Shown: positions 5,619 to 5,935 of the stretch, piece by piece
Layout of the letters: the number at the start of each line of letters is the position of its first letter
How positions within the stretch are numbered: the stretch's first letter is position 1
Made by a program: the position numbers and the translations under genes
Assembly: GCA_963169155.1 (NCBI GenBank)
Contig: CAUJGI010000463.1
Span: 1-5,935, forward strand
DNA: 5,935 bases
Source: Chloroflexota bacterium
Lineage (GTDB): Bacteria; Chloroflexota; Anaerolineae; Promineifilales; Promineifilaceae
Reading direction: 5' to 3'
Notes under the pieces: model-generated
Seen by the model: only the letters and a program-made list of their open reading frames with translations
Told to the model about the DNA's origin: nothing
Database searches by the model: none

Positions 5619-5646
5619 ATTCTACCGTTTTACCCTGCCTATGCAA
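5619..5646 (-). promoter_or_regulatory. Possible promoter of the excisionase-like gene (leaderless)
   Basis: -10 TAGAAT (5624-5619, 5 of 6 matches to TATAAT), 16-bp spacer, and a weak -35 TTGCAT (5646-5641). The -10 ends 7 nt before the ATG, which would place the transcript start at the start codon. The missing Shine-Dalgarno is consistent with this. Confidence 0.4.
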
Positions 5647-5683
5647 TTGGCATTTTCATCTATTCAGTTGTCAACGTGCGATT

Positions 5684-5896
5684 TGTGCCAGGTCAGACAG
5701 GTTCCAACCGGGCCAACTACCTCTCACTCAGCCTGCACCCTGCGGGCCAGGTGTGCCAGGTTGCCAACAACTCAGGGAGTCTGGTCCATCTTATAAAGCT
5801 CTCTCTGGGCAACGCCTGTACAGAAGCTACGGCTCACCATTGGGCCACGTGTGCCAGGTGGGCCAGGTGTGCCAACTTTCCAGAGAGCCTGGCACA
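5684..5896. repeat. TGTGCCAGG iteron-like repeats
   Basis: TGTGCCAGG occurs exactly at 5684-5692, 5752-5760 and 5850-5858. A near copy, TGTGCCAAC, is at 5868-5876, and an inverted copy, CCTGGCACA, at 5888-5896. The longer unit GGCCAGGTGTGCCA is exact at 5745-5758 and 5861-5874, with a one-base variant at 5843-5856. On the minus strand the copies fall into degenerate 9-bp tandem units, CTGGCACAC/CTGGCCCAC, at about 5743-5767 and 5841-5877. Their density and location upstream of the DNA-binding protein gene suggest a protein-binding array. Confidence 0.7.
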
Positions 5897-5935
5897 TAGC
5901 TATGAAAGCTGTGGCGGCAGCGGCAGCCCGTAGGC

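Larger units (their letters stand above)
5612..5935. other. Non-coding, repeat-rich right end
   Basis: No convincing gene over 324 bp. It holds the predicted promoter of the excisionase-like gene and the 9-bp-phased GTGCCAGG repeats. A consensus-like TTGACA sits at 5674-5669 on the minus strand, but with no good -10 at 16-18 bp. An open frame from the right edge to 5772 on the minus strand has no recognisable protein features. The stretch could be an element end, an origin, or a cis-acting transfer site. Confidence 0.5.

Noticed and set aside
5669..5674. Consensus TTGACA on the minus strand
   Set aside because: No acceptable -10 box lies 16-18 bp downstream, so a promoter is not called.
5684..5896. 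CRISPR-like reading of the right-end repeats
   Set aside because: Repeats are only 9-14 bp, irregularly spaced, partly tandem and partly inverted, with no uniform spacers and no cas gene.
5366..5933. Two overlapping open frames on the plus strand (177 and 158 codons)
   Set aside because: They run antisense to the excisionase-like gene and through the operator and repeats; no domains and no ribosome sites. The repeats keep the frames open.
5772..5935. Minus-strand frame open from the right edge to a TGA at 5774-5772
   Set aside because: About 54 codons with no recognisable features, crossing the 9-bp repeats. A gene end entering from outside cannot be excluded but is not supported.

Overview
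All six genes I can support lie on the minus strand and appear to belong to an integrative mobile element. In transcription order (right to left) they are: a 66-aa MerR/excisionase-type DNA-binding protein (5411-5611); a long structured leader (about 5378 down to 5112); a four-helix membrane protein with a C-terminal helix-turn-helix (4359-5111); a small two-helix membrane protein (3916-4362); a membrane-anchored FtsK/VirD4-class ATPase with a possible lipobox (2406-3944); an unrecognised 152-aa protein (1834-2292); and a large serine recombinase (93-1823). The three membrane genes overlap one another (an ATGA start/stop overlap, then 29 bp). The last two genes are also coupled, because the recombinase Shine-Dalgarno sequence overlaps the stop codon of the gene before it.

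The membrane trio resembles in outline the double-stranded-DNA transfer modules of actinomycete plasmids and AICEs: a TraB/FtsK-like pump plus Spd/DUF2637-like membrane proteins. With a serine integrase and an excisionase-like protein alongside, the simplest reading is a small integrative and possibly conjugative element. This is inferred from motifs, topology and gene order, not from a database match. Two repeat clusters could be cis sites for the pump, recombinase or excisionase: CGCTACTACTAC units at the 3' end of the ATPase gene (2336-2424), and 9-bp-phased CTGGCACAC units at the right end (5684-5896).

The most unusual regulatory structure is upstream of the membrane operon. A near-consensus promoter (TAGACA-17-TATAAT, 5413-5385) has a perfect 6-3-6 palindrome over its predicted start point. 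It is followed by a leader of about 265 nt with at least five hairpins, two of them mutually exclusive. The leader ends in a strong intrinsic terminator whose U-run stops only 6 nt before the Shine-Dalgarno of the first gene. This looks like transcription attenuation of a transfer operon.

The host cannot be fixed from this window. The Ala/Thr-rich secreted segment, mid-to-high GC, and the very frequent octamer ACGGCCGT (8 copies between 2657 and 4841, none outside) would suit a Chloroflexota-type filamentous bacterium, but that is a low-confidence guess. The recombinase region is visibly AT-richer and lacks the octamer, so the window looks mosaic with a seam near 2300-2400. Positions 1-92 hold nothing I can name.
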